Counted from the stretch's first letter, positions 52,042 to 61,239 are shown. The stretch is 62,071 nt of DNA from Verrucomicrobiales bacterium (GCA_002698785.1 PAAG01000017.1:1-62071), one strand, 5' to 3'. Numbers and translations: made by a program. The notes: a model not told the origin generated them from the letters alone.

Positions 52042-52060
52042 TTTGAGAACTAGTCTCAAA
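52042..52060 (-). promoter_or_regulatory. Palindromic site before the transglutaminase-like gene
   Basis: TTTGAGA and TCTCAAA arms around ACTAG, 17 bp before the start codon. Read as TGAGAAC-T-AGTCTCA it has the 7-1-7 symmetry of Fur-family sites. It differs in sequence from the palindrome before the iron operon, though both contain GAGA/TCTC. The regulator is unknown. Confidence 0.45.
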
Positions 52061-52131
52061 TAGTCTGAATTTCCCTTATAACTGACCGGAATAGTCGGTT
52101 CAAGGCTCAATTCGGGCGATTTGCATACGAG

Positions 52132-52710
52132 CTACTTAAGGCCACTGATTTTGCAGCCCACTGGTTCTGTCTCGGTGACGGCGATCTTTTGCTCACTCAA
52201 TATCTGTGTGAGTGCTGTTTTGAGATCGTGGGTAGTAGCTTCCTGTTGGCGATTTGTGGGGCCCAGGTAAAGATCGTTGATCCGTCCGCGGTAGAGAACT
52301 TGCCCCTCTTCATCAAGCACGATGGTCTCTGGAGTGATCGTTGCACCAAGGTGCTTTGCGAGCGCCTGATCGGCGTCGTGAAGTATCGGGTCCTCGATGC
52401 TCATCATCGATGCGTGCTGGAGAATGTCCTGCTCTCGGACTCCTTTGTCGGAGTGGATGAAATGAAATGTGAATTGACCGCGGAACTCTGCCGCGATCTC
52501 ATTCATTGCCGGTCCGAAGTTGTTGGAGGTAGGGCAGTAGGGGGAGATAAAGAATAAGACGACTGCTTTTTTGTCACCCACGTCGAGGGCGTTCAAGGGC
52601 TTTCCGTCCAAACCGGGGAGTTCGAAAGTGGTATCTTCTGCTTTTGAGTATGTAATACCGATCACAGCGATCGATACGGCAAAGAAACAATTGCGAAATC
52701 CTGCGGTCAT
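52132..52710 (-). CDS. Secreted redoxin/thioredoxin-fold protein
   Basis: 192 residues with a signal peptide (FFAVSIAVIGITYSKAED). Thioredoxin-like fold: KKAVVLFFISPYCPTSNNFG with a single active-site Cys, followed by ATITPETIVLDEEGQVLYRG with the cis-Pro region. The tail RINDLYLGPTNRQQEATTHD and ETEPVGCKI are typical of planctomycete redoxin proteins found with haem proteins. The CxxC of ordinary thioredoxins is absent: PYCPTS holds only one Cys. It probably handles thiols or peroxides in the periplasm. It is 19 bp downstream of msrB and likely co-transcribed. Confidence 0.85.
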   Translation of the reverse strand: MTAGFRNCFFAVSIAVIGITYSKAEDTTFELPGLDGKPLNALDVGDKKAVVLFFISPYCPTSNNFGPAMNEIAAEFRGQFTFHFIHSDKGVREQDILQHASMMSIEDPILHDADQALAKHLGATITPETIVLDEEGQVLYRGRINDLYLGPTNRQQEATTHDLKTALTQILSEQKIAVTETEPVGCKISGLK

Positions 52711-52729
52711 AATGGAAAAGACTGAAGGG

Positions 52730-53326
52730 CTATTCTTCGGTTACTTTTGCGTCTTTCTTTTCTTCTTCCTTTTTTGCCTCAGGTGTTCCCTCGGCGGGAA
52801 CGAACTTCAAGATTGTGCCGTTGATGCAGTATCGCTTGTCAGTTGGGGTATCGAAGCCCTCTCCCTCGAAAACATGTCCGAGGTGGCCGTCGCAGACAGC
52901 ACAGCGAACCTCCGTGCGCGGGTAACCGAGAATGTAGTCGGTGTCGGTAATGACATTCTTCGCCTTGGAAGGATCATAAAATGACGGCCAGCCGCAGTGT
53001 GAATCGAACTTTTCGTTGGAGCTGAAGAGCTCAGTGTCACAACCGGCACAGTAGTAAGTACCGGCGCCTTGTTTTTTGAATTCGTCATACACTTTCCCGT
53101 GGCTGCGTTCCGTTCCTGCTTCGCGGAGGATTCGGTATTGCTCGGGTGTGAGAGTTTTTCGCCACTCTTCTTCTGTCTTTTCCACGGTTTTGACTGGTTT
53201 TTCTTCTTTCTTTGACTCCTCAACTTTGGAATCTTTTTCATCTGCGAGAACAGAATTGATCCACGCCGATGACAGAAGGGTTACGGCGAGAAATGCTACG
53301 GGGATCAGGGCAGAGAGTTTTCTCAT
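52730..53326 (-). CDS. msrB: Secreted peptide-methionine (R)-S-oxide reductase MsrB
   Basis: 198 residues from the ATG at 53326 (MRKLSALIPVAFLAVTLLSS), which gives a signal peptide; a longer frame to 53362 is not used. A Lys/Glu-rich linker precedes the MsrB domain: LTPEQYRILREAGTERSHGK, the zinc cysteines in YCAGCDTELF and RCAVCDGHLGHVF, GWPSFYDP, and the catalytic Cys in RYCINGTILKF. It reduces methionine-R-sulfoxide in exported proteins, repairing oxidative damage in the periplasm. The C-terminal KKEEEKKDAKVTEE tail is charged. First gene before the redoxin, with a promoter unit (53407-53532) upstream. Confidence 0.95.
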   Translation of the reverse strand: MRKLSALIPVAFLAVTLLSSAWINSVLADEKDSKVEESKKEEKPVKTVEKTEEEWRKTLTPEQYRILREAGTERSHGKVYDEFKKQGAGTYYCAGCDTELFSSNEKFDSHCGWPSFYDPSKAKNVITDTDYILGYPRTEVRCAVCDGHLGHVFEGEGFDTPTDKRYCINGTILKFVPAEGTPEAKKEEEKKDAKVTEE

Positions 53327-53406
53327 GGGGTATAGGCTACGCGTAAGTGAGCAAGGAGGCAATGGCGTGGTTTCGGGAAAGGGAGAGGGCTGAATTGGGT
53401 TGGATT

Positions 53407-53532
53407 CGAAAATGAGGGGAAATGATGGGGTTTTCGCTCTTTCTGGAAGGCTATCCGAGGGAAGGTAGGGGGTGTAATGGGAAGGGGAAGTCTTTGATGA
53501 TTTATTCTAACATGTCTACAATATTATATCGA
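53407..53532 (-). promoter_or_regulatory. Copy B of promoter-plus-hairpin unit, upstream of msrB
   Basis: On the minus strand TCGATA (53532-53527), 17 bp and TAGAAT (53509-53504, preceded by TG) form a promoter nearly the same as copy A at 2400-2428. About 68 bp downstream is the 30-nt hairpin with CGAAAA/TTTTCG arms (53407-53436), nearly identical to copy A. TTTATTCT/AGAATAAA arms also make the promoter itself a weak inverted repeat. It could drive msrB with a ~175-nt leader or a small RNA. This lies in the gap between the sulfatase stop and msrB. Confidence 0.6.
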
Positions 53533-53565
53533 GAATAAACCTTGCAAGCAGGCACTTGTGCTCTC

Positions 53566-55014
53566 TTAATCTGGACTGGTCCAGTCGAACTCCTGAGTAA
53601 ATTTCTGGCGGGGAAGCCGGGGGGCGTAAGGGGCGCACTCGGCGGGTAGGTGGAAAGATAGTTTTCTGATTGTGTCAGCGTGTTCGGGAAGTCCGGCGAG
53701 GTTGTGGAATTCGTGAGGGTCGGTGCGGTGATCGTAGAGTTCTTCATCGCCGTTGGCGTAGCAGATATAGCGCCAGCGCAGGGTCCGAATAGCGTGATTG
53801 CCAGGGTGATGAGTGGTCAGGACGGGGCGATCCCAGACGGCCTCAGGATCTTCTAACAAAGGGACTAGACTCAAGCCCTCGAGTTGGTCGCTTGCAGGTA
53901 GACCGCAAAGTTCTACGAGAGTCGGGTATATGTCGATGAGACCAACGGGGCGATTGCTTTTTTTACCTTTTGCGGCGACGCCTGGGCCGGCAAAGACGAG
54001 AGGGACGCGGGTGGATTCTTCCCAGAGAGAACGTTTCTCCCAGTGCATTTTTTCGCCAATGTGGAAGCCGTGGTCGGACCAGAGAACGATGACGGTGTTG
54101 TTGGCGTGGGGACTTTTCTCAAGAGCGTCGAGTAGTTGGCCCACGCAGTGGTCAGTAAAGGTGGCGCACGCGAGATAAGAGGCGACGGCCTTGTGCCAGA
54201 GCCCGTGACGAGTGATATTGTGGTGGCTCATGGGGGTGGTGTCGAAGTAGCGGGTGAACTTGCGTCCCATGGGCGGCATGTCGTCGAGGTCGCCGGGGAG
54301 GACGGGTGGTAGTTCGACTTTGCCATTGTCCCATGAGGCGTCGAACCATGGGGTGGGTGTGTAGAGTGGCAGGTGTGGAGTAATGAGACCGACGGCGAGG
54401 AAAAAGGGCTTTTCGTAACCCTGTGCGAGGCGTTCTGTCGCCCAGGTGGTGACCTGTGAGTCGTTCATGTCTTCGTCAGTGGCTTCGATAGGGCCAAAGT
54501 CGAAAATGCTGGGTTCAGGGAGCCCGCTTACCCCTTCGGGGCCGACGAGGTCTTTCATCCAGGACCAGCCTTTCCGAATGCCGTATTCGTCCCAGCCGGG
54601 GGCTTCGTCTGGGCCATTCTTGTGGTAGATTTTCCCGCAGCCGATGGTGTGGTAGCCGTGCTTGCGAAAGTATTCGGGCAGTGTGGTGAGGCCTTTCAGT
54701 GCGGGGGCCTCGTTGTAGTCCTGCTCGATCATGTAGACGCCGTTTTTGTGGGGGTAGGTGCCAGTAAGAAGGCTGGCGCGAGACGGCATGCAGATGGGCG
54801 CCTGACAATGGGCGTTGGTAAAGTTGACTCCCATGGAAGCGAGTCGGTCAAGATGTGGAGTATCGGCCTGTTTGTGTCCGCCGAGAGATCCTACCCAGTC
54901 ATTGAGATCGTCGATGGCGATGAAGAGCACATTGGGCCGCGTCACTTCATCGGCGTGGGTAATGAGGGGAATTACGGTGAGGACACCAAGGATAATAGCG
55001 GGGAGTTTTGCCAT
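53566..55014 (-). CDS. Secreted sulfatase, iduronate-2-sulfatase-like
   Basis: 482 residues with a signal peptide (MAKLPAIILGVLTVIPLITH). The catalytic motif is CQAPICMPSRASLLTGTYPH with Cys75 (formylglycine precursor). Metal-site blocks are NVLFIAIDDLNDWVGSLGGH and VIVLWSDHGFHIGEKMHWEK. GLITPHLPLYTP, CGKIYHKNGPDEA and VYDHRTDPHEFHNLA-like tails fit the iduronate-2-sulfatase-like group. It removes sulfate from an external polysaccharide. It lies 28 bp after the dehydrogenase-like gene on the same strand, so the pair is likely co-transcribed. Confidence 0.93.
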   Translation of the reverse strand: MAKLPAIILGVLTVIPLITHADEVTRPNVLFIAIDDLNDWVGSLGGHKQADTPHLDRLASMGVNFTNAHCQAPICMPSRASLLTGTYPHKNGVYMIEQDYNEAPALKGLTTLPEYFRKHGYHTIGCGKIYHKNGPDEAPGWDEYGIRKGWSWMKDLVGPEGVSGLPEPSIFDFGPIEATDEDMNDSQVTTWATERLAQGYEKPFFLAVGLITPHLPLYTPTPWFDASWDNGKVELPPVLPGDLDDMPPMGRKFTRYFDTTPMSHHNITRHGLWHKAVASYLACATFTDHCVGQLLDALEKSPHANNTVIVLWSDHGFHIGEKMHWEKRSLWEESTRVPLVFAGPGVAAKGKKSNRPVGLIDIYPTLVELCGLPASDQLEGLSLVPLLEDPEAVWDRPVLTTHHPGNHAIRTLRWRYICYANGDEELYDHRTDPHEFHNLAGLPEHADTIRKLSFHLPAECAPYAPRLPRQKFTQEFDWTSPD

Positions 55015-55042
55015 GATGATGAGGTGGGGGGGCAGTCTGCTG

Positions 55043-57631
55043 TTATTCGCCGGAGTTTAGGAAGGCGAGCAGATCTCTGAGTTCACGGTCGGTGAGCATG
55101 TAGGGAAGGCCGGGTGGCATGAGTGAGGTGGGGAGTTCGGTCATGCTCTGGATGTCGTCGCGTTTGAATGAACGGTTTTGTCCGTTGAGGTCGCGGATGA
55201 CTTCGCTGGTGGATGAGCGGAGTCGAATGCCGATGTGCGAGGTCCCGTCGTTGAGAGTGATGGATCGGGCGAGGTATTCGGGAGCGATTTCGGCGTTGGG
55301 CTCGAGGATGGAATGGAGGAGCCACTCACGATCGTCGCGAGCATGGGCGAGGGTGAGATCGGGGCCGACTTTTGTGCCTCGTCCGTCGTAGCGATGGCAA
55401 TTGCTGCACAAAGCGATAGAGCGGTGGTGGAAAGTGCGCTCGCCATGCCTGAGGTCGGGTTTGCTTTCAATGGCGTCGAGGCGCTGAAGCCAAGCCTTTG
55501 TGTCGGCGAGGGCAGGGCGATCTGCGGAGAGGGTAGCGGGATCGAGAACGGCGGCAACGGCGTCTGCCGATTTCGGGAAGCGGGTTGCGACTTGTTTGAG
55601 GATCTGGCTTGTCTCTCCTTCAGGGCTTGAGCCTCGGAAGCAGCGAATGGCTTCTTCGCGAACGGCAGTTTCTTCGTTGCGAGCCAATTGGAGCAGGATG
55701 TCTCGGTTCTCGTCGCGGACGGTGGCGAGACCGGTGATGGCTTCGGCGCGAAGTTCGGGATCGAGTGTGCTGTCGGTTGCAACTTTGACGAGCAGGTTTT
55801 GTCCAATGCCGGGTGCACCGGTTAGGATGTTGACGACTTCTAGAGAAAGGGCGGGGGCTCCGAGGTTGAGCATTTCGCCGAGGTTCTTCACATTGATTCC
55901 TTTGGGGAGGCGAATTTCGGGAATGGTTTCGTTGGGATTTGCGACGCGGGGGATGGAAGGAAGGAGGCGCAGTGCGTGCGCGCGTACCGCCGGAGACACG
56001 TTCGTATCGAGGGCGATCCCAAGGAGCATGTCAGGATCGCGAATGCCGGATTCGGGTTTTCCGTGGAGGGTGTTGTAGGTAGCGGCTGCTGCTTCAAATT
56101 CGGTAAAGGCGATCTCGGGGTTGTCGAGGAGCTTCTCGACTGCAGCGAGGTAGTCTTTGAATCGGTTGTCGGAGATCCAGCGAAGCGTCTCGAAGCGGAC
56201 GTCGGGACTTGGGTCGTCGAGTAGAGTGGGAATCCATTCTTTCTGATCGGCAATGGAATTCTTGAGAGCAAGGACGGCAAAGGTGCGGTGGGAGTCGTTC
56301 CAATTTTTGAATTGGGGGATGGTCCATTTGTCCGCTTCCCTTCCGAGAGCCATGACGGCAGCCGATGCTATGTAGGAATCGTCTGAGTCCGCGAGGTCGA
56401 GGAGTTCTGTTGTGCTTTTCTTTACCGACCCGTTACGGAGAGTTTCGGCAAGCGTGGCTGCGTCCGATTTTTCAGGAAGTGGAGTGAGTGGTCCAATCCA
56501 GTCAGATGCTTTTTCAAGATCGATCTGGAGTTTCCAGAGCCGACCGTAGCCGTGGACGGGGTAGCGGCCATCGACCCAGTCGGTGAGAAACCAAGTGCGA
56601 ATGTTAGAGTTTTCGTGGCGGGGATCTTCGGCGATGCAGACAGGGCGGAAATATCTGCTGCCGTGGATGAGTTGGATACGCTCCGAGGAATAGGTGGCGC
56701 CTTTTTGCTTCAGCGGCATGAAGTCGAGGCGGTGGTCACTCCATGATGGGGTAAGGAGCCCGTGCCCTAGTTCAGCAACGCCGCAGGGTCCTTCGCCGAC
56801 AGGATGAACCATCGGAAGGGTGCCGCGCAGTTCGCCGTTCCAGCAAACGAAGGGGTGATGGGCATCGTTTCCATAGGCACGCTGGTAGCCGAAGTCGGCT
56901 CCGTCGACGATGTGGAGGAGGCGGCAGGGAGGGCGTTCGCCGGGGTCGTTTTCCACAGCGAAGATTTCGCCATCGCTGCGTGCGACTACGCCAAAGGGGT
57001 TCCACATGCCTCGGGCAAGGCGGTGGAGTTTGCTGCCGTCGGGCTGGCAGCGAAAGATGCCGCCCTCGCCGAGTCCGGAGTAGGAGTCTCCTTCGTCATT
57101 GGAGAGGGTCCATGGCTCGGCGAAGTTTTCACCGAGGGCGAAGATAAGGCTGCCGTCGGGGTGCCAGAACATGCCAGAGAGGCCATTGTGAGGGTAGTCT
57201 CCCTCAGTGTCGAGTGTGGCGAGGACGTCTTCGGTGTCTGCTTTCCCATCATCGTCGGTGTCTTTGATGCGAAGGATGCGGGCGCGTTCGGCGAGATAGA
57301 CCCATCCATCGTCGCCGAGTTCGAGGTCCATGGTGTGGTAGGTTTTGTCGTAGAAGAGGTGGCGCGAGCCGTCTTCTTTGAAGATAAGAATTTCGTCGAA
57401 CTTGGGGCCTGCGTAATCCTCTGGTGGGAAGTGGGTGTGGCAGGCAACGGTCCAGATTTGCCCCTCGCTATCGACGTCGACACCAGTGGGGGTGACGATG
57501 TCAGGGTGACTGGCGATTTCGGTGAGTGTGACGCCGGGCTGGAGGGGTTCTATTTCCGGCGGTCGTTCGTCGGCTTGGATGGTAGTTGCCGATGCCAGGG
57601 CTGTAAGCAGAGTGAGACCTCGTTGACGCAT
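55043..57631 (-). CDS. PVC-type membrane-bound dehydrogenase with HEAT repeats and cytochrome c domain
   Basis: 862 residues, exported (MRQRGLTLLTALASATTIQA). A beta-propeller of the PVC/Pirellula dehydrogenase type comes first (PTGVDVDSEGQIWTVACHTH, HTMDLELGDDGWVYLAERAR, IKDTDDDGKADTEDV, GMWNPFGVVARSDGEIFAVE). HEAT-like repeats follow (about 390-700). A C-terminal haem module has CSNCHRYDGRGTKVGPDLT and a LPTSLMPPGLPY-type ending. It probably oxidises a sugar in the periplasm and passes electrons to haem. It is upstream of a sulfatase (28-bp gap) and 51 bp after the methyltransferase gene, suggesting a sulfated-sugar operon. Confidence 0.9.
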   Translation of the reverse strand: MRQRGLTLLTALASATTIQADERPPEIEPLQPGVTLTEIASHPDIVTPTGVDVDSEGQIWTVACHTHFPPEDYAGPKFDEILIFKEDGSRHLFYDKTYHTMDLELGDDGWVYLAERARILRIKDTDDDGKADTEDVLATLDTEGDYPHNGLSGMFWHPDGSLIFALGENFAEPWTLSNDEGDSYSGLGEGGIFRCQPDGSKLHRLARGMWNPFGVVARSDGEIFAVENDPGERPPCRLLHIVDGADFGYQRAYGNDAHHPFVCWNGELRGTLPMVHPVGEGPCGVAELGHGLLTPSWSDHRLDFMPLKQKGATYSSERIQLIHGSRYFRPVCIAEDPRHENSNIRTWFLTDWVDGRYPVHGYGRLWKLQIDLEKASDWIGPLTPLPEKSDAATLAETLRNGSVKKSTTELLDLADSDDSYIASAAVMALGREADKWTIPQFKNWNDSHRTFAVLALKNSIADQKEWIPTLLDDPSPDVRFETLRWISDNRFKDYLAAVEKLLDNPEIAFTEFEAAAATYNTLHGKPESGIRDPDMLLGIALDTNVSPAVRAHALRLLPSIPRVANPNETIPEIRLPKGINVKNLGEMLNLGAPALSLEVVNILTGAPGIGQNLLVKVATDSTLDPELRAEAITGLATVRDENRDILLQLARNEETAVREEAIRCFRGSSPEGETSQILKQVATRFPKSADAVAAVLDPATLSADRPALADTKAWLQRLDAIESKPDLRHGERTFHHRSIALCSNCHRYDGRGTKVGPDLTLAHARDDREWLLHSILEPNAEIAPEYLARSITLNDGTSHIGIRLRSSTSEVIRDLNGQNRSFKRDDIQSMTELPTSLMPPGLPYMLTDRELRDLLAFLNSGE

Positions 57632-57682
57632 AGGGGGAGGCTACCGGAAGTGGATGGCATCGCAATCCCGCAACTGCGTCGC

Positions 57683-58642
57683 TCAGCTATTGTCTTTGTA
57701 AAGGCTGTCGAGGATTTGCCGTGCGGATTTGCCGCGGCTGATATGGGACTCGTAGAGATTGCGAAATGGCTTTGCGCAGCCTTTCGCCCAGGTGCGAGGC
57801 CGGAAGTAGTAGCGTGACCGCTGTGTGTATAGCGCAGCGAGAATCTGCTCGGCGCTCTCTTTGATTGGCGTTGGAGAGAGCGGGCTTGAGGATTTCTGAA
57901 AGATTCCGAGCAGGTTTCCTCCATCGCGAACCGGGGCGCATTGGAGCGCTTCGAAACCACACTTCCGAAAGAGGGCCGCGAGTGTGTCTGCGCTGTAGGA
58001 AAAGAGGTGGCCCCTGTGCCATTTGCTAAGGAATCGCTGGGAGGAGGATAGTACGTTTGGAACCTCGATGATGAAGGTCCCTTTTTCCCCGAGGAACTGG
58101 GCAAGGTGGTTTATTTCTTCTAATGGATTCTCGAAGTGTTCGAGGACGTGAATCATGGTGATTACGTCGTAGGTTTTCTCTGTCGCGAACTGTGATACTG
58201 GGGTCACTGTTGCTTCGATATTCAGTTCCTGGTGTGCGAACTCGGCATAGCCGCGATTTACTTCCAGTCCTTCGCAATCGTAACCGCGATTTTTGAGAAG
58301 GTAGAGCAACTCTCCGCTGCTCGACCCGACGTCGAGTATGCGACTTTTTTGCGGCAGGTATTTTATGAGGCGGTTGAGTCTTCGAAGTGCTGCTACGCCC
58401 GCACGGTAGATGTGCTTTTTTCGGGGTTCATCGACGCCCTTGTAGGATAGGCGGTAGTCGTCGCGATAGAATTTTTCGGTGTCGTTGAACGGAACGGGAT
58501 CGACGAAGATCAGTCCGGATTCTGTTGAGATGACGTTGCGAAGCTCTTTTCCGTGTCGGTCCCGCTCGGCCACAATGAGTGCGCTGCTCGATCCGCTGAT
58601 CGGGCAGGGGCGTGTCGTGGTGATGGCCTTGAAGGCGGGCAT
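57683..58642 (-). CDS. Class I SAM-dependent methyltransferase
   Basis: 319 residues from the ATG at 58642, chosen for the strong AAGGAGA ribosome-binding site just before it; the frame is open 207 bp further but without a start signal. SAM-binding motif SRILDVGSSSGELLYLLKNR (about 96-115), VITMIHVLEHFENPLEEINH and GTFIIEVPNVL match type-11/23 methyltransferases with an N-terminal extension like those acting on sugars or lipids of surface glycans. The acceptor is unknown. A basic C-terminal part (RSRYYFRPRTWAKGCAKPFR) may bind a charged substrate. Likely the first gene before the dehydrogenase. Confidence 0.88.
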   Translation of the reverse strand: MPAFKAITTTRPCPISGSSSALIVAERDRHGKELRNVISTESGLIFVDPVPFNDTEKFYRDDYRLSYKGVDEPRKKHIYRAGVAALRRLNRLIKYLPQKSRILDVGSSSGELLYLLKNRGYDCEGLEVNRGYAEFAHQELNIEATVTPVSQFATEKTYDVITMIHVLEHFENPLEEINHLAQFLGEKGTFIIEVPNVLSSSQRFLSKWHRGHLFSYSADTLAALFRKCGFEALQCAPVRDGGNLLGIFQKSSSPLSPTPIKESAEQILAALYTQRSRYYFRPRTWAKGCAKPFRNLYESHISRGKSARQILDSLYKDNS

Positions 58643-58755
58643 TTTTGTCTCCTTTTCGAGGAGGGCGGTTCTGGTAGCCGGTAGGTATCGGGGAAGATGG
58701 AGCGCCGGGCAAGGGAGAAATCTATGGGACCAAAGGACTGATGATTTCTTGTTTT

Positions 58756-59046
58756 TCAAACCGCTGCCCACATGGCTCCCACGAAGTAAAAAGTGAGAAA
58801 GCCAAAGAGACAATATCCGGCGGTACAGATGATTGCGGTGCTTGACCAATCTTTATTCTCTTCGCGATTTTGAGCGAGTATTGACCAAGTGCCTGCGATG
58901 AAGAAGAGCGGAAGGACTGCACCCCAGCCAATGAAAATCGCCGGCCCGGGAATGAAGGGAATGAATACAAAGAGACCGTTGGCAATCGCGTAGACGAGCA
59001 GGGTGACGATTGCCTTTCTGTTGGCGGGGTGTGGCTCGTCGTTCAT
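58756..59046 (-). CDS. Small membrane protein, unknown function
   Basis: 96 residues from the ATG at 59046 (MNDEPHPANRKAIVTLLVYA). Three hydrophobic segments: AIVTLLVYAIANGLFVFIPF, FIGWGAVLPLFFIAGTWSIL and IICTAGYCLFGFLTFYFVGA. It resembles many small Verrucomicrobia three-helix proteins without assigned function. It lies between the methyltransferase start and the sulfatase stop on the same strand, with about 113 and 67 bp gaps, so it may belong to the same transcript. Confidence 0.65.
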   Translation of the reverse strand: MNDEPHPANRKAIVTLLVYAIANGLFVFIPFIPGPAIFIGWGAVLPLFFIAGTWSILAQNREENKDWSSTAIICTAGYCLFGFLTFYFVGAMWAAV

Positions 59047-59113
59047 GATTGCAGAGGTGCCCTGTCTTGCGTGATTGTATGGGTGAGGAGGATGGACCAA
59101 GCCTTCGCGTTTT

Positions 59114-61087
59114 CTACTTTGTAAAGTCCCAGGTCTGTTCCAGCCCCGTGGTATTGGTGAACTTGAGGGATTTTATTTCGTAGCCGGCGCCTTTGTTCGC
59201 CGGTAGGTAGAGGCGGACCGTTGCGGTGTTGGCCTGCGTAGGGAGTTCGAAGGAGATGTTCTGGAATCCGGCTTTGTCTGGGATTGTGTATTGGGCAGAT
59301 TGATTTTCGGGAAAGTCTTTCTGCTCGACGGTTTTCCAGTCGACGTGGGCTTCTCCGGTGGGCCCTTTTACTTTCATTTCGACGGAGATGGGCCCGGGCA
59401 TTCGGACGCGGGCGGTGCCGAGAAAAGGGGAGTGGCCTGTGATCGTTATACTGAGCGCGCCGTCTTTGAGCTGATATTGGCACATGCGGGCTTTTAGCTC
59501 GGCCTCGATGCGCTCCATGGTGAGCGGTTTGTCGTTTGTCCCGGGTTTGCGATAGTCGGGGTTGGGTTTTGGCTCGAAAGGTTTGGTGTCGGCGATGAAG
59601 CCTGTGATGAGATTTTCGAGTTCGGCGACTTTTTCAGGCATCTCGGATGCGAGGTTATTGGTTTCGCCGATATCGTCCTTGAGGTTGTAGAGCTCGCGAA
59701 CTTCGGTGTAGATGCTGTGTGGCTCCCAGCGCTGGATGAGTTTCCAGTCTCCGGACCGGACGGATACGGCTGGGATGAGATGGGGGAACCAGGTGAAAAG
59801 CGTATCGCGGTCGAGGTCGCTTTTCTGCTCGAGCACTGGAAGAATGGAAAGACCATCGACGATGTGGCCTTCGGGTTTTTCCAGACCGACGGCGTCGAGG
59901 ATGGTGGGGTAGAGATCGATGGGACCTACGATGGTATCGGATTCGGAGCCGGGCTCGATGTGGCCGGGCCAGCGAACCATGAGGGGGACTCGCTGCCCGC
60001 CTTCGTAGATACGGCCTTTTCCTTCGCGCAATGGGGCATTGTTGGTAGGCGGGAGGGGACCGGCCCATTTTCTCCAATCCCGCAGCTGGGGGTATTTGGG
60101 ATGGCCAGGTTTGATGAGGTTGTCCTGCTTGCTGTTGGGCGTGTTGCTGTGGGTGTTGCCTCCGTTGTCAGAATAGAAAATGAAGAGGGTGTTTTCGGTG
60201 AGTTTAAGTTCGTCTAGCGTGTCGAGGAGGCGACCGAGGCTATCGTCGACGCTTTTCAGCATGGAAGCCATGATGGGGTTGGCCTGCTCGCCGCGAGGGT
60301 CTTCTTTTTCGGAAAAATACTTGGTGTATTCCTCCTTGTGGCCCCAGGGGCCGTGGACACCGTATTGCCAGAGGTTGAGAAAGAAAGGTTCGTCCTTGTG
60401 ACTTTTCACGAACTTGATGGCCTCGTCGGTGAGTCGGTCGGTGATGTATTCGCCATCGGGTCCATCGGTGATGTTTCCTACCCGATTCTTGCTGGTGGGA
60501 TTTCCTTCGGGAGAAACGCCGTAAGGGGAGAAGTAGCTGGGTGGACCGGGATCGGGAGCCGCATGCCAGGTGGTTTCGAAACCCTGTGTCTCGGGCCAGT
60601 GCTGAGGCATGAGACCAAGGTGCCATTTGCCGAGGTGGGCGGTACGATAGCCTGCGCCTTTGAGCACTTCGGCGATGGTGACGATCTCAGGATCGAGGTA
60701 GTTCTTGCTCTTCGGGTAGATGAACTGGCTGTTGGGCGACGCTTTTGCTGGATAGGGAGAAGTGTCTTCCTCAGCAGGCGGCTGATGTCCGGATGCGCTG
60801 GTGACGCCGTGGCGAGAGGTGTACTGGCCGCTGAGTATGGAGGCGCGGCAGGGAGAGCAGAGGGGAACGGCGTAGGCATCGGTGAAGCGCATGGATTGCT
60901 TCGCGAGGCGCTCCATGTTTGGCGTTTCGTAGTATTCGGACCCGTAGGCGGAGGTATCCATCCAGCCCATATCGTCGACGAGAAATAGAACGACGTTTGG
61001 TTTTTCGGTCGCATTGGCGGTAGTGATACATGCCAGCGCGAGTAGTGGGAGGGAGATTTTTTTCCAGAACATGAGAAATAAGGCCAT
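59114..61087 (-). CDS. Secreted sulfatase with extra C-terminal beta domain
   Basis: 657 residues, signal peptide after a short basic start (FWKKISLPLLALACITTANA); an ATG at 61072 is the alternative start. The catalytic site is VPLCSPCRASILSGQYTSRH, Cys77 in the CxPxR motif with Cys instead of Ser before Arg. Other sulfatase blocks: NVVLFLVDDMGWMDTSAYGS, TAHLGKWHLGLMPQHW, FIFYSDNGGNTHSNTPN. After ~500 residues of sulfatase comes a ~150-residue beta-rich domain (GALSITITGHSPFLGTARVR, LPTQANTATVRLYLPANKGA) that may bind carbohydrate. No operon partner is certain. It acts on sulfated polysaccharide. Confidence 0.92.
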   Translation of the reverse strand: MALFLMFWKKISLPLLALACITTANATEKPNVVLFLVDDMGWMDTSAYGSEYYETPNMERLAKQSMRFTDAYAVPLCSPCRASILSGQYTSRHGVTSASGHQPPAEEDTSPYPAKASPNSQFIYPKSKNYLDPEIVTIAEVLKGAGYRTAHLGKWHLGLMPQHWPETQGFETTWHAAPDPGPPSYFSPYGVSPEGNPTSKNRVGNITDGPDGEYITDRLTDEAIKFVKSHKDEPFFLNLWQYGVHGPWGHKEEYTKYFSEKEDPRGEQANPIMASMLKSVDDSLGRLLDTLDELKLTENTLFIFYSDNGGNTHSNTPNSKQDNLIKPGHPKYPQLRDWRKWAGPLPPTNNAPLREGKGRIYEGGQRVPLMVRWPGHIEPGSESDTIVGPIDLYPTILDAVGLEKPEGHIVDGLSILPVLEQKSDLDRDTLFTWFPHLIPAVSVRSGDWKLIQRWEPHSIYTEVRELYNLKDDIGETNNLASEMPEKVAELENLITGFIADTKPFEPKPNPDYRKPGTNDKPLTMERIEAELKARMCQYQLKDGALSITITGHSPFLGTARVRMPGPISVEMKVKGPTGEAHVDWKTVEQKDFPENQSAQYTIPDKAGFQNISFELPTQANTATVRLYLPANKGAGYEIKSLKFTNTTGLEQTWDFTK

Positions 61088-61239
61088 GATTTCCCGGGAT
61101 CGTAGTCGGTCAGAGCCCTTGCTACAACGCTATTCGGGGCCGGAAGAGCGCCGAAATAAGAGAATGAGGATTCCTATTTGATTTTTTGTAAAAAGGTCCT
61201 ACCATTCCTGCCCTGCCGGATTTCCCGGTCAGATTCTCC

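Noticed and set aside
56804-57817. 337-codon plus-strand frame opposite the dehydrogenase
   Set aside because: Antisense shadow; the minus-strand gene has clear propeller motifs and a signal peptide there.
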